A stretch of 64,000 bases of DNA from Gordonia jinghuaiqii (lineage in GTDB: Bacteria > Actinomycetota > Actinomycetes > Mycobacteriales > Mycobacteriaceae): assembly GCF_014041935.1 (NCBI RefSeq), contig NZ_CP059491.1, positions 2,480,001 to 2,544,000 on the forward strand, in the 5' to 3' direction. Under the pieces are notes generated by a model. That model had not been told where the DNA came from. It worked only from the letters and a program-made list of their open reading frames with translations, and ran no database searches. Shown here one piece after another: positions 46,970 to 61,550 of this stretch. Made by a program: the position numbers and the translations under genes. Position 1 is the first letter of the stretch. The number at the start of each line of letters is the position of its first letter.

Positions 46970-47533
46970 ATGGCGACCACCGCCGATTTCAAGAACGGCC
47001 TCGTGCTGCGCATGGACGACCAGCTCTGGCAGATCCAGGAGTTCCAGCACGTCAAGCCGGGCAAGGGCCCCGCGTTCGTGCGCACCAAGCTGAAGAACGT
47101 GATGAGCGGCAAGACCGTCGACAAGACCTTCAACGCCGGCGTCAAGGTCGAGACCGCGACCGTCGACCGTCGTGACATGACCTTCCTGTACAACGACGGC
47201 ACCGACTACGTGTTCATGGACGCCCAGGATTACGAGCAGTTCGCCATCCCGCCGGCCACGGTCGGCGACGGCGCACGTTTCCTGCTGGAGAACATGACCG
47301 TGCAGGTCTCGCTGAACGAGGGCAATCCGTTGTTCGTCGAACTGCCCGTCACCGTCGAGCTGATCGTCGCCCAGACCGATCCGGGTCTGCAGGGTGACCG
47401 CTCCACCGGTGGCACCAAACCCGCCACCCTCGAGACCGGGGCCGAGATCCAGGTGCCGCTGTTCATCAACACCGGTGACAAGCTCAAGGTCGATTCGCGC
47501 GACGGCAGCTACCTCGGCCGCGTCAACTCCTGA
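46970..47533 (+). CDS. efp: Elongation factor P
   Basis: 187 residues, three beta-barrel domains. [38 protein letters not shown] (the loop that carries the modified residue in some species; here Lys in PGKGP) and the C-terminal signature [18 protein letters not shown]. It relieves ribosome stalling at consecutive prolines. AAGGGAAG lies upstream of ATG. nusB starts 2 nt after the stop. Confidence 0.96.
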   Translation: MATTADFKNGLVLRMDDQLWQIQEFQHVKPGKGPAFVRTKLKNVMSGKTVDKTFNAGVKVETATVDRRDMTFLYNDGTDYVFMDAQDYEQFAIPPATVGDGARFLLENMTVQVSLNEGNPLFVELPVTVELIVAQTDPGLQGDRSTGGTKPATLETGAEIQVPLFINTGDKLKVDSRDGSYLGRVNS

Positions 47534-47535
47534 CC

Positions 47536-48021
47536 GTGAAACAATCCGGAACCAGACACAAGGCACGCAGGCGTGCGGTGGACCTGCTCTTCGAGGCCGA
47601 GGCCAAGAAGGTCAGTCCCGCCCAGCTCGTCGCCGAACGCCGCGAGTACGTCCGCTCGGACGAGAGTGTCGGCTCGATCCACGATTACACCGCCACGGTG
47701 ATCCAGGGCCTGGCCGACGATCAGAGCCAGATCGACGCGGTCATCTCGTCGTACCTGCGCGACTGGACTCTCGAGCGGCTGCCCGCGGTCGACCGCGCCA
47801 TCATGCGCCTGGCGACCTGGGAGCTGTTCAACTCGCTCGACGTCGACACGATCGTGGTGGTCGACGAGGCGGTGGAACTGGCCAAGGAGCTGTCCACCGA
47901 CGACTCGCCCGCCTTCGTCAACGGGGTGCTCGCCAAGATCGCCGAGCTGGCCCCGCAGGTTCGTGCCGCCGCGTCGGCCGAGTCCGGCGGGTCACAGTCG
48001 GACACCTCGCGCCCGGACTGA
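47536..48021 (+). CDS. nusB: Transcription antitermination factor NusB
   Basis: 161 residues. All-helical RNA-binding protein for rRNA antitermination and maturation. [27 protein letters not shown] and [27 protein letters not shown] are family signatures. GTG start two bases after efp, so probably coupled. The stop is embedded in a perfect 19-bp tandem duplication. In M. tuberculosis the locus ends here; in this genome the pyrimidine operon follows at once. Confidence 0.94.
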   Translation: MKQSGTRHKARRRAVDLLFEAEAKKVSPAQLVAERREYVRSDESVGSIHDYTATVIQGLADDQSQIDAVISSYLRDWTLERLPAVDRAIMRLATWELFNSLDVDTIVVVDEAVELAKELSTDDSPAFVNGVLAKIAELAPQVRAAASAESGGSQSDTSRPD

Positions 48022-48046
48022 TCCTCGGCGCCCGGACTGATCCTCG
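48009..48046 (+). repeat. Perfect 19-bp tandem duplication spanning the nusB stop codon
   Basis: GCGCCCGGACTGATCCTCG occurs at 48009-48027 and 48028-48046 with no mismatch. The nusB TGA (48019-48021) lies in the first copy. Confidence 0.95.
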
Positions 48047-48097
48047 GCGCGGGGGTCGGCCCGCGGTGCGGAAATTCGTCTGTCTCGGTGCCCGGTG

Positions 48098-48103
48098 TAC
48101 AGT
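48098..48103 (+). promoter_or_regulatory. -10 box (TACAGT) of the pyr operon
   Basis: TACAGT fits TANNNT; the start would be near 48110, giving a leader of about 52 nt that contains the PyrR-binding element. A perfect 8-bp inverted repeat GTCTGTCT (48078-48085) / AGACAGAC (48110-48117) brackets the box and may be an operator. Confidence 0.45.
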
Positions 48104-48129
48104 GACGCCAGACAGACATCCTTTAACGA

Positions 48130-48147
48130 TCCGTCCTGCGAGGCGGA
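48130..48147 (+). promoter_or_regulatory. PyrR-binding RNA hairpin in the pyr leader
   Basis: TCCGTCCTGCGAGGCGGA folds as a short stem presenting the UCC-N-G-N-GAGG core recognised by PyrR. The Shine-Dalgarno GAAGGAGG (48148-48155) follows directly, so PyrR bound with UMP/UTP would hide it. This is the translational form of PyrR control known from mycobacteria, not the terminator form of Bacillus. Confidence 0.75.
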
Positions 48148-48161
48148 GAAGGAGGTCGGCT

Positions 48162-48746
48162 TTGGCCAGCCCCGCTCCCAGGGTGCTGCTCGATGCCGCT
48201 GACGTGTCGCGCACGGTTGCCCGTGTCGCACACCAGGTCATCGAGAAGACAGCTCTGGATTCACCCGACGCCCCGCGCGTCGTCCTCATCGGAATCCCCA
48301 CTCGCGGAACATCTCTCGCGATGCGTCTGGGCGCCAAGATCGGCGAGTTCACCGGCGTCGAGGTGCCGGTGGGATATCTGGACATCACTCTCTACCGCGA
48401 CGATCTGCGCGGAAAGCCACACCGCCCGCTGGAACGGACGATGGTTCCGCACGGGGGAGTCGACAACGCCATCGTGATCCTCGTCGACGACGTCCTCTAC
48501 TCCGGTCGCACCGTGCGTGCCGCACTCGACGCGCTGCGCGACCTCGGCCGGCCGTCGGCGGTACAGCTCGCGGTCCTGGTCGACCGCGGGCACCGCGAAC
48601 TCCCGTTGCGCGCAGACTATGTCGGCAAGAACATCCCCACCGCTCGCGACGAGCAGGTGTCGGTGCATCTCACCGAAGACGACGGCATCGACGAGGTTGT
48701 CCTCAGCGGTGCCCCGATTCCGCCTGCGGCCGAGGGTGATTCATGA
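48162..48746 (+). CDS. pyrR: Bifunctional pyr operon regulator / uracil phosphoribosyltransferase PyrR
   Basis: 194 residues from TTG 48162, the only start that fits the strong GAAGGAGG 6 nt upstream and the family N-terminus. [34 protein letters not shown] and the PRPP loop [19 protein letters not shown] are diagnostic. It binds pyr mRNA when UMP/UTP is high and has minor UPRTase activity. First gene of pyrR-pyrB-pyrC-orf-carA-carB-pyrF. The stop overlaps the pyrB ATG. Confidence 0.95.
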   Translation: MASPAPRVLLDAADVSRTVARVAHQVIEKTALDSPDAPRVVLIGIPTRGTSLAMRLGAKIGEFTGVEVPVGYLDITLYRDDLRGKPHRPLERTMVPHGGVDNAIVILVDDVLYSGRTVRAALDALRDLGRPSAVQLAVLVDRGHRELPLRADYVGKNIPTARDEQVSVHLTEDDGIDEVVLSGAPIPPAAEGDS

Positions 48747-49696
48747 TGCGGCACTTGCTGTCGACACAAGATCTCAGTCGCGAGGAGGCCACCGCTCTCC
48801 TCGACGACGCCGAACGTTTCGAGCAGGCACTGACCGGTCGCGAGGTGCGCAAGCTCCCGACGCTGCGCGGGCGCACCGTGATGACGGTGTTCTACGAGAA
48901 CTCCACCCGCACCCGGGTCTCGTTCGAGGTGGCAGGCAAGTGGATGAGCGCCGACGTCATCAACGTCAGCGCCTCGAGTTCCTCTGTGGGCAAGGGTGAA
49001 TCACTTCGTGACACCGTCAAGACCCTGCACGCCGCGGGTGCCGATGCGCTGATCGTGCGGCATCCGGCGTCCGGCGCTCCGGCCCAGATCGCCGACTGGA
49101 CAGCGACTCCGGAGGGAGACGGTCCCGCGGTCGTCAATGCCGGCGACGGCACCCACGAACACCCCACCCAGGCGCTGCTCGACGCCCTCACGCTCCGTCA
49201 GCGGCTGGGGTCCCTCGACGGGAGGCGCATCGCGATCGTCGGCGACATCGTCCACTCGCGGGTGGCCCGGTCCAACGCCCACCTGCTCGCGACGCTCGGT
49301 GCCGAGGTGGTCCTCGTCGCCCCACCGACCCTGCTCCCCGCCGGGGTGCAGGAGTGGCCGGTGACCGTGTCGGGCAGCCTCGACGCCGAACTCCCCGCGG
49401 TCGACGCCGTCATGATGCTGCGCGTGCAGGCCGAGCGGATGACCGGCGGCTTCTTCCCGAGCGCCCGCGAGTACTCGGTGCGGTTCGGGCTGAACGACCG
49501 TCGCATGTCGATGCTCTCCGACGACGCCGTGATCCTGCACCCGGGACCGATGCTGCGGGGCATGGAGATCGGCTACTCCGTCGCCGACTCGCCCAAGGCC
49601 GCCGTGCTCGAACAGGTCCGGAACGGCGTCCATGTCCGCATGGCGGTTCTGTTCCGGCTGCTCGTCGGCTCCGATTCGGCGGGAGCCCACCTGTGA
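48743..49696 (+). CDS. pyrB: Aspartate carbamoyltransferase catalytic subunit
   Basis: 317 residues. [19 protein letters not shown] binds carbamoyl phosphate; [28 protein letters not shown] and the Asp/Arg loop [11 protein letters not shown] are conserved. No pyrI regulatory subunit is present, normal for actinobacteria. A second ATG follows directly (48746). Overlaps pyrR by 4 bp. Confidence 0.96.
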   Translation: MMRHLLSTQDLSREEATALLDDAERFEQALTGREVRKLPTLRGRTVMTVFYENSTRTRVSFEVAGKWMSADVINVSASSSSVGKGESLRDTVKTLHAAGADALIVRHPASGAPAQIADWTATPEGDGPAVVNAGDGTHEHPTQALLDALTLRQRLGSLDGRRIAIVGDIVHSRVARSNAHLLATLGAEVVLVAPPTLLPAGVQEWPVTVSGSLDAELPAVDAVMMLRVQAERMTGGFFPSAREYSVRFGLNDRRMSMLSDDAVILHPGPMLRGMEIGYSVADSPKAAVLEQVRNGVHVRMAVLFRLLVGSDSAGAHL

Positions 49697-49754
49697 GAAC
49701 CACCACCGTCGCGCCCGCCCTCGGGCCGACCATCAGCACCTCAGGAGATGTGAA

Positions 49755-51065
49755 GTGACCGTCCCGCCCACCGGTTCGGTTCTGCTCGGCGCCGTTCGCC
49801 CGTACGGCGAGGGCGAGCCCGTCGACGTCCTCGTCGTCGACGGCGTCATCACCGAGATCGGTACCGGACTCACCGCGCCCCGGGGCGCCGAGAGGATCGA
49901 CGGCAACGGCGGGGTCCTGCTGCCCGGCTTCGTCGACCTGCACACCCACCTGCGCGAACCCGGACGAGAGGACACCGAGACCATCCGGTCCGGTTCGACG
50001 GCCGCGGCGCTCGGCGGGTACACCGCGGTGTTCGCGATGGCCAACACCAGGCCCGTCGCCGACAACTCGACCGTCACCGACAACGTGTGGCGTTCCGGCC
50101 GTGAGGTCGGGCTCGTCGATGTGTACCCGGTCGGCGCGGTCACCGTGGGTCTCGGCGGCAAGCAGCTCGCCGAGATGGGCATGATGGCCGGCGGCGCGGC
50201 CGGGGTCCGCATGTTCAGCGACGACGGCAAATGCGTCGACGACCCGCTCCTCATGCGACGTGCGCTGGAGTACGCGACCGGCCTCGGCGTCCTCATCGCG
50301 CAGCACGCCGAGGAGCCGCGTCTGACCGTCGGCGCGGTCGCCAACGAAGGGCCCTGGGCCTCGCGGCTGGGCCTCGCCGGGTGGCCGCGCGCCGCCGAGG
50401 AGTCGATCGTCATCCGCGACGCACTCCTCGCCCGGGACGCCGGCGCCCGTGTCCACATCTGCCACGCCTCCACCGAGGGCACCGTGGAATTGCTGCGCTG
50501 GGCCAAGGAGCAGGGGATCGCGATCACCGCCGAGGTGACCCCGCATCATCTGCTGCTCGACGACTCGCTTCTGCAGACCTACGACCCGATCAACAAGGTC
50601 AATCCGCCGCTGCGCGAGGTCCGCGACAACGAGGCGCTGCGTCGCGCGCTGGCCGACGGGATCATCGATTGCGTGGCCACCGACCACGCGCCGCACGCCG
50701 CGCAGGAGAAGTGCTGCGAGTTCGCACAGGCGAAGCCGGGAATGCTCGGGCTGCAGACGGCGTTGCCCATCGTGGTCGAGACACTGGTCAAGCCCGGGCT
50801 ACTCGACTGGCGCGGCGTCGCACGCGTGATGAGTGAACGTCCCGCCGAGATCGTCGAGCTGACCGATCAGGGCCGGCCGATCGAGGTGGGCGAACCCGCC
50901 AACCTCACCGTCGTCGACCCCGACGCGTCCTGGGTGGTGCGCGGCGCGGAACTGGCGAGCCTGTCGGACAACACCCCGTTCGAGGCGATGACCATGCCGG
51001 CCACCGTCACGACCACCGTGTTGCGGGGAATCGTGACCGCGCACGACGGGCAGGTGACCCGATGA
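49755..51065 (+). CDS. pyrC: Dihydroorotase (class I)
   Basis: 436 residues from GTG 49755, which has AGGAG upstream; the open frame before it is without signal. The zinc site [19 protein letters not shown], the later HICHAST and [10 protein letters not shown] (catalytic Asp) identify an active class I enzyme rather than the inactive homologue. It closes carbamoyl aspartate to dihydroorotate. Overlaps the next ATG by 4 bp. Confidence 0.95.
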   Translation: MTVPPTGSVLLGAVRPYGEGEPVDVLVVDGVITEIGTGLTAPRGAERIDGNGGVLLPGFVDLHTHLREPGREDTETIRSGSTAAALGGYTAVFAMANTRPVADNSTVTDNVWRSGREVGLVDVYPVGAVTVGLGGKQLAEMGMMAGGAAGVRMFSDDGKCVDDPLLMRRALEYATGLGVLIAQHAEEPRLTVGAVANEGPWASRLGLAGWPRAAEESIVIRDALLARDAGARVHICHASTEGTVELLRWAKEQGIAITAEVTPHHLLLDDSLLQTYDPINKVNPPLREVRDNEALRRALADGIIDCVATDHAPHAAQEKCCEFAQAKPGMLGLQTALPIVVETLVKPGLLDWRGVARVMSERPAEIVELTDQGRPIEVGEPANLTVVDPDASWVVRGAELASLSDNTPFEAMTMPATVTTTVLRGIVTAHDGQVTR

Positions 51066-51697
51066 ACATCCGGTCGCGGCGCGGCGTTCTCCCGATCGTC
51101 CTGGTGGTGCTGGTGGTCGCCTCGGTGATCGCGACGCTGCTCGGGTACGGGAAGTTCGTCTTCAACGCGTGGTTCATCGGTGTCTTCGCGCTCCTCGCGA
51201 TCGGCCTGATCACCGTGTTCTACCTGCTGGTGACCGGAAACAAGAAGAAGACAGCGGCGCAGTCCGAGCTCATCGGGCAACTGCCGGCCACACCTGCGAA
51301 TCCGGGTGCGGCCGTGCGCGGTCCGGACACCGGGCTCTACCTCGGCAGTACCATCGCGCCGAGTTGGCAGACCCGGGTGACCGTCGGCGACATCGGCGAC
51401 CGCGCGTCGTCGGTGCTGACCGAGTTCGAGACCGGCGTGCTCATCGCCCGCCAAGGTGCCGGCGACATCTGGATCCCGCGGGATTCGATCACCGCGGTCC
51501 GCACCGAACGCGGAATCGCGGGCAAGGTGATGTCGGCCGACGGCGTCCTCGTGATCCGATGGGTGCTGCCCAGCGGTACCGAAATCGACACCGGGATGCG
51601 CGCCGACGACAAATCGATCTATCCCGGCTGGGTGAACGCCTTCGCCGGGAAGCATGACAGTGGACATGGGCCACAGGAACAAGGGGCACAAGAATGA
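51062..51697 (+). CDS. Two-TM membrane protein with PH-like domain, in pyr operon
   Basis: 211 residues. TM1 about 9-27 and TM2 about 36-56 with a short loop, then a soluble domain (about 90-200) of alternating beta strands ([40 protein letters not shown]) that looks PH-like. A homologue sits at the same place, between pyrC and carA, in mycobacteria (Rv1382). No role in pyrimidine synthesis is known. ATG overlaps pyrC and its stop overlaps carA, so it is firmly co-translated. Confidence 0.85.
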   Translation: MNIRSRRGVLPIVLVVLVVASVIATLLGYGKFVFNAWFIGVFALLAIGLITVFYLLVTGNKKKTAAQSELIGQLPATPANPGAAVRGPDTGLYLGSTIAPSWQTRVTVGDIGDRASSVLTEFETGVLIARQGAGDIWIPRDSITAVRTERGIAGKVMSADGVLVIRWVLPSGTEIDTGMRADDKSIYPGWVNAFAGKHDSGHGPQEQGAQE

Positions 51698-52880
51698 ACA
51701 CAGCGGTCTTGGTGCTGGAGAACGGCCAGGTGTTCACCGGCCGGAGCTTCGGCGCAGTCGGCGAGACCCTCGGTGAAGCGGTGTTCTGCACCGCGATGAC
51801 CGGCTATCAGGAAACCCTCACCGACCCGAGTTACCACCGGCAGATCGTCGTGGCCACCGCGCCGCAGATCGGCAACACCGGCTGGAACACCGAGGACGGC
51901 GAGAGCACCGGCAGCGCGGGGAGTACGGGTGTCGACGGCGACTCGGGCAAGATCTGGGTTGCCGGCTATGCGGTCCGCAATCCCACCCGCCGGGTCTCCA
52001 ACTGGCGCGCGACGACCACCCTCGAGGACGAACTCGCGAAGCAGGAGATCGTCGGCATCGGCGGGATCGACACCCGCACCGTCGTGCGCATCCTCCGTGA
52101 CCACGGGTCGATGAAGGCGGGGATCTTCTCCGGTGCGGCACTCGCCGACACCGAGGAACTGCTCGCCCGCGTGCGCAATCAGCCGGACATGAAGGGTGCC
52201 CGCCTCGCGGACGAGGTCACCACCACCGACGGCTACGTCGTCGAACCTCTCGACCAGCACCGGTTCACGGTGGCGGCCATCGATCTCGGGATCAAGACGA
52301 ACACCCCCCGCATGTTCGCCGAACGCGGGGTGCGGACCCACGTGCTGCCCGCGACGGTCGCCCTCGAGGCGATCGCCGACCTCAAGCCCGACGGGGTGTT
52401 CCTGTCCAACGGTCCCGGCGATCCGGCAACCGCCGACGACATCGTCGAGCTGACCCGCGGGGTACTCGGCCAGGACCTCCCGCTGTTCGGCATCTGCTTC
52501 GGCAACCAGATCCTCGGCCGCGCGCTGGGACGTTCGACCTACAAGATGAAGTTCGGGCACCGGGGGATCAACATCCCGGTCGTCGACCATGCCACCGGCA
52601 AGGTCTCGATCACCTCGCAGAATCACGGCTTCGCGCTCGAGGGAGAGCAGGGGGAGGAGTTCGGCTCCGACTTCGGCCGCGCCCGCGTCAGCCACGTCTG
52701 CGCCAACGACGGCAGTGTGGAGGGCGTCGAGCTGCTCTCCGGCCGCGCCTTCTCCGTGCAGTACCACCCGGAGGCGGCCGCGGGACCCCACGACGCCGCG
52801 TATCTGTTCGACAAATTCGTCACCCTGCTCGAGGGTGACCGTGCGTCCCGCAAGACCACTCATCAAGGAGCGAAGGCCTG

Positions 52881-52881
<1 letters not shown>
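51694..52881 (+). CDS. carA: Carbamoyl-phosphate synthase small (glutaminase) subunit
   Basis: 395 residues. N-terminal CPSase domain ([34 protein letters not shown]) and class I amidotransferase domain with nucleophile Cys268 in GICFGNQ and His358 in VQYHPEA. A Gly/Ser/Asp-rich stretch (about 68-87) breaks the usual NTG-x-N-x-E-D-x-E to WVAGY connection and is longer than in other family members I know. Overlaps both neighbours. Confidence 0.96.
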
Positions 52882-56212
<3,331 letters not shown>

Positions 56213-56216
<4 letters not shown>

Positions 56217-57058
56217 CGGAGGCGCCCGGTTTCGCCGCCCGGTACCGACCGGTGGTGGCCGAGCGCGGACGCCTCTGTGCCGGGATCGACCCACACGTGG
56301 GTCTGCTCGAGGACTGGGGCCTGCCGGTCACCGCCGACGGGCTGGCGCGGTTCGGCGACATCTGCGTGGAGGCGCTGGGCCCGGTGGCGGCGGTGATCAA
56401 GCCGCAGGTCGCCTTCTTCGAGCCGTTCGGCGCCGCGGGCTTCGCGGTGCTCGAACGGGTCATCGCGGGGTGCCGGGAGGCCGGCGCGCTGGTGATCGCC
56501 GACGCCAAACGCGGCGACATCGGCTCGACCATGTCGGCCTACGCCCGGGCGTGGTTGTCGGATTCGTCACCCCTGTGCGCGGACGCCGTCACCGCGTCTC
56601 CGTACCTCGGATACGAGTCGTTGCGGCCCGCGCTGGACCTGGCGGGGGAGACCGGCCGGTCGGTGTTCGTTCTCGCCCGGACGTCGAACCCGGAGGGCGG
56701 GGACGTGCAGCTCGCGCGGCTGGCCGGCCCGGCGTCGCCGGAGCGCACGGTGGCGCAGGGGATCGTCGACGCCGCGTCGGCGTCGAATTCCGACGGCCGG
56801 GGCGGTGTCGGGCTCGTCGTCGGCGCGACGCGCGAGCACGGCCTGGATCTCACGGGCCTGCGAGGACCGATCCTGGCACCCGGCCTGGGTGCCCAGGGTG
56901 CGACCGCCGCGGACCTGCCGATCGTCTTCGACGGTGCCGATCCCGCGTGGGTGCTTCCCGCCAGTTCACGTGGTGTGCTGCGCGCCGGTCCCGACCCGAT
57001 CGCCCTTCGGGACGCGTTCACGCGTGCCCGGGACGAGGTCGAGTCCGCCCTGGGCTGA
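56213..57058 (+). CDS. pyrF: Orotidine 5'-phosphate decarboxylase (PyrF type 2)
   Basis: 281 residues from GTG 56213, overlapping the carB stop. It has [30 protein letters not shown] and the catalytic [11 protein letters not shown] (Lys/Asp), then [11 protein letters not shown] near the phosphate site. Longer than the E. coli type and typical of actinobacteria. Last gene of the pyr operon. pyrE and pyrD are not in the window. Confidence 0.94.
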
Positions 57059-57537
57059 GCGCTGTCGTCGAGGCACCGGATACGGTCGCGACACGCGCGA
57101 GACGGCGCCGAATCCGAAAGAGATTCGCCGGGTATCACTCTCGTCACACCCGTATCAGCGAGTGAACTCACGGATCACTGGTAGTTCGCATTGCTATCGA
57201 ACTCGCCGACCGTGTTTGGCGCCATGACCTGCGGGTATCGTCGAAAACGCGTAGTCAGGACGGTGAGCAGAATGGGAAATTTCCGATGCGCTCTCTCGAA
57301 CCGCTCAGGAGCCCTACAACATGAGAAAACCCGGCGAAAACGGGGGGTCGCGCTCGCAAATGCCTGCTCACGTGGGTACGGTCGCATTCGCCGCCAACAT
57401 TTGATGGCGTCGGACGGGTACCCACCCGAACGATCCGCCGACGATGGCGACCCAGCAGCGGTCGCACGGCACCAGCGCCTCGGACGCCCTCGGGCGGACG
57501 ATGCAGTCCCAATCAAGAACGAAAGACGGAGGAACCC
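57059..57537. other. 479-bp intergenic region between pyrF and mihF
   Basis: The longest gene-free stretch here and richer in A/T than its surroundings. A 121-codon frame at 57191-57556 has atypical composition and runs into mihF, so I do not call it. A TANNNT box, TACGGT (57377-57382), with a weak TCGCAA 17 bp upstream may be a mihF promoter. The long leader may hold regulation, since mihF product levels are high and growth-dependent in mycobacteria. Confidence 0.5.
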
Positions 57538-57852
57538 GTGGCCCTTCCCCAGTTGACTGACGAGCAGCGCGCCGCTGCGTTGGAGAAGGCAGCTGCCGCT
57601 CGTCGTGTCCGCGCGGAGCTCAAGGAGCGCCTGAAGCGTGGTGGCACCGATCTCCAGCAGGTGCTCAAGGATGCCGAGAACGACGAGATCCTGGGCAAGA
57701 TGAAGGTCTCGGCGCTGCTCGAGGCCCTTCCCAAGGTCGGCAAGGTCAAGGCTCAGGAGATCATGACCGAGCTGGAGATCGCCCCGACGCGCCGCCTGCG
57801 CGGTCTCGGCGACCGTCAGCGCAAGGCCCTGCTCGAGAAGTTCAGCTCCTGA
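57538..57852 (+). CDS. mihF: Integration host factor, actinobacterial type
   Basis: 104 residues. [20 protein letters not shown], then Lys/Arg-rich helices, and the helix-two-turns-helix [20 protein letters not shown] with [20 protein letters not shown], the lysine-rich double-strand DNA-binding part of sIHF/mIHF. It bends and organises the nucleoid and is essential in mycobacteria. GTG start with GGAGGA upstream. The gene before gmk in mycobacteria and streptomycetes as well. Confidence 0.95.
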   Translation: MALPQLTDEQRAAALEKAAAARRVRAELKERLKRGGTDLQQVLKDAENDEILGKMKVSALLEALPKVGKVKAQEIMTELEIAPTRRLRGLGDRQRKALLEKFSS

Positions 57853-57904
57853 GCGTGGGCAACCCAACCGAATACGGCAGCGTGACGCGCTCACGGGCCC
57901 GGCG

Positions 57905-58911
<1,007 letters not shown>

Positions 58912-58941
58912 TCTCGGGCATCGGCAGTCTGTGAACCGTTG

Positions 58942-60201
58942 ATGACCACACCGACCGGAACACGCCGTCGCGTCCTCATCGGCGTGGGCGGCGGAATCGC
59001 TGCTTACAAGGTGTGCTCGGTGATCCGTCACTTCACCGAGTCGGGCCACGACGTCCGCGTCGTGCCCACCCCCGCGGCCCTGGAGTTCGTCGGCAAGGCG
59101 ACCTTCGAGGCGTTGAGCGGTAACCCGGTGTCCACCACGGTCTTCGACGACGTCGACGAGGTCGCCCACGTGCGCCTCGGGCAGGGTGCGGACCTCGTGG
59201 TGATCGCACCCGCCACCGCCGACCTCATGGCCCGCGCGGCGCAGGGGCGTGCCGACGACCTGCTCACCGCGTCGTTGCTCACCGTGCGCTGTCCGGTGTT
59301 GTTCGTGCCCGCGATGCACACCGAGATGTGGGAGCACCCGGCGACGCAGGCCAATGTCGCGACCCTGCGATCGCACGGCTCGGTGGTGATGACCCCGGCG
59401 TCGGGTCGTCTCACCGGCACCGACTCCGGTCGCGGGCGGCTGCCCGACCCGCAGGAGATCGCACTCGTCGGTGAGCTGCTCCTCGCCCGGTCCGACGCGC
59501 TGCCCTACGACCTCGCGGGCGTCCGTGTGCTGATCAGCGCCGGCGGTACCCGCGAGCCGCTCGACCCGGTTCGCTACCTCGGCAACCACAGCTCCGGTAA
59601 ACAAGGCTTCGCACTGGCCCGCGCTGCGGCGCAACGCGGGGCGAGTGTCACCGTCGTCGCGGGTTCGACCGCCGACCCCGGTGATCCCGCCGGCGTGCAG
59701 ATCGTGCGGATCTCGACGGCCGAGCAGCTGGCCGAGGAGATGACCAAACGCGCTGCCGACGCCGATGTGGTGATCATGGCCGCCGCGGTCGCCGACTTCC
59801 GCCCCGTCTCCGTCGCGGAGGCGAAGATCAAGAAGGGCGACGAGGGGCCCGCACCCATCGAGCTCACCACCAATCCCGACATTCTCCGCGGGCTGGTGAC
59901 CGCACGCGCGGACGGCCGCATCCCCGCCGAGACCGTGATCGTCGGGTTCGCCGCCGAGACCGGCGACGAGACCGGGGGCGTGCTCGACCACGGCCGCGCC
60001 AAGCTGGCCCGTAAGGGCTGTGATCTGCTCGTGGTCAACGCGGTCGGCGAGGGCAAGGCGTTCGGGACCGAGGACAACACCGGATGGCTGCTCTCTGCGA
60101 CAGGCGACGAGACCGCACTGCCGTTCGGGTCGAAAACACTCATGTCGAGTCGGATACTTGACGAAGTGAGACAACTGGTGCCTGATGGTCGGGGAGCCTG
60201 A
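58942..60201 (+). CDS. coaBC: Bifunctional phosphopantothenoylcysteine decarboxylase / phosphopantothenate-cysteine ligase
   Basis: 419 residues. The CoaC part (1-190) has the flavoprotein Gly loop VLIGVGGGIAAYK, VIAPATADLMAR and MHTEMWEHPA. The CoaB part begins VRVLISAGGTREPLDPVRYLGNHSSGKQG and includes ELTTNPDIL and ARKGCDLLVVNAVGEG. Together they make 4'-phosphopantetheine for CoA. ATG 58942 is used; a TTG directly precedes it. Confidence 0.95.
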   Translation: MTTPTGTRRRVLIGVGGGIAAYKVCSVIRHFTESGHDVRVVPTPAALEFVGKATFEALSGNPVSTTVFDDVDEVAHVRLGQGADLVVIAPATADLMARAAQGRADDLLTASLLTVRCPVLFVPAMHTEMWEHPATQANVATLRSHGSVVMTPASGRLTGTDSGRGRLPDPQEIALVGELLLARSDALPYDLAGVRVLISAGGTREPLDPVRYLGNHSSGKQGFALARAAAQRGASVTVVAGSTADPGDPAGVQIVRISTAEQLAEEMTKRAADADVVIMAAAVADFRPVSVAEAKIKKGDEGPAPIELTTNPDILRGLVTARADGRIPAETVIVGFAAETGDETGGVLDHGRAKLARKGCDLLVVNAVGEGKAFGTEDNTGWLLSATGDETALPFGSKTLMSSRILDEVRQLVPDGRGA

Positions 60202-60210
60202 CCGAACCAT

Positions 60211-60303
60211 TAGGTTGAATGCACTCCCGCGGCCAGATCAGACCTGGCCCCACCTGCCAGCGGCGCGGCGAACCACCGCGCGTGAAGATCTCGAGAGGAT
60301 CTG
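60211..60303 (+). promoter_or_regulatory. metK promoter -10 and structured 5' leader
   Basis: TAGGTT (60211-60216) fits TANNNT with a start near 60223. The leader can form three successive hairpins: GGCCAG/CTGGCC (60231-60236, 60244-60249), GCGCGG/CCGCGC (60263-60268, 60276-60281) and AGATC/GATCT (60286-60290, 60298-60302). The last presents the GAGAGG Shine-Dalgarno in its loop and ends at the ATG. It does not match a SAM riboswitch that I recognise. Confidence 0.4.
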
Positions 60304-61512
<1,209 letters not shown>

Positions 61513-61550
61513 CCCCGAAGGGGGCACGGGTCCCGGCAGCCGAGCTGTCG

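Noticed and set aside
57191-57556. 121-residue ORF before mihF
   Set aside because: No recognisable domain, weak codon bias, and it overlaps the mihF start in another frame.
60211-60303. Known SAM riboswitch before metK
   Set aside because: No match to the conserved cores of the SAM classes I know; only simple hairpins are visible.
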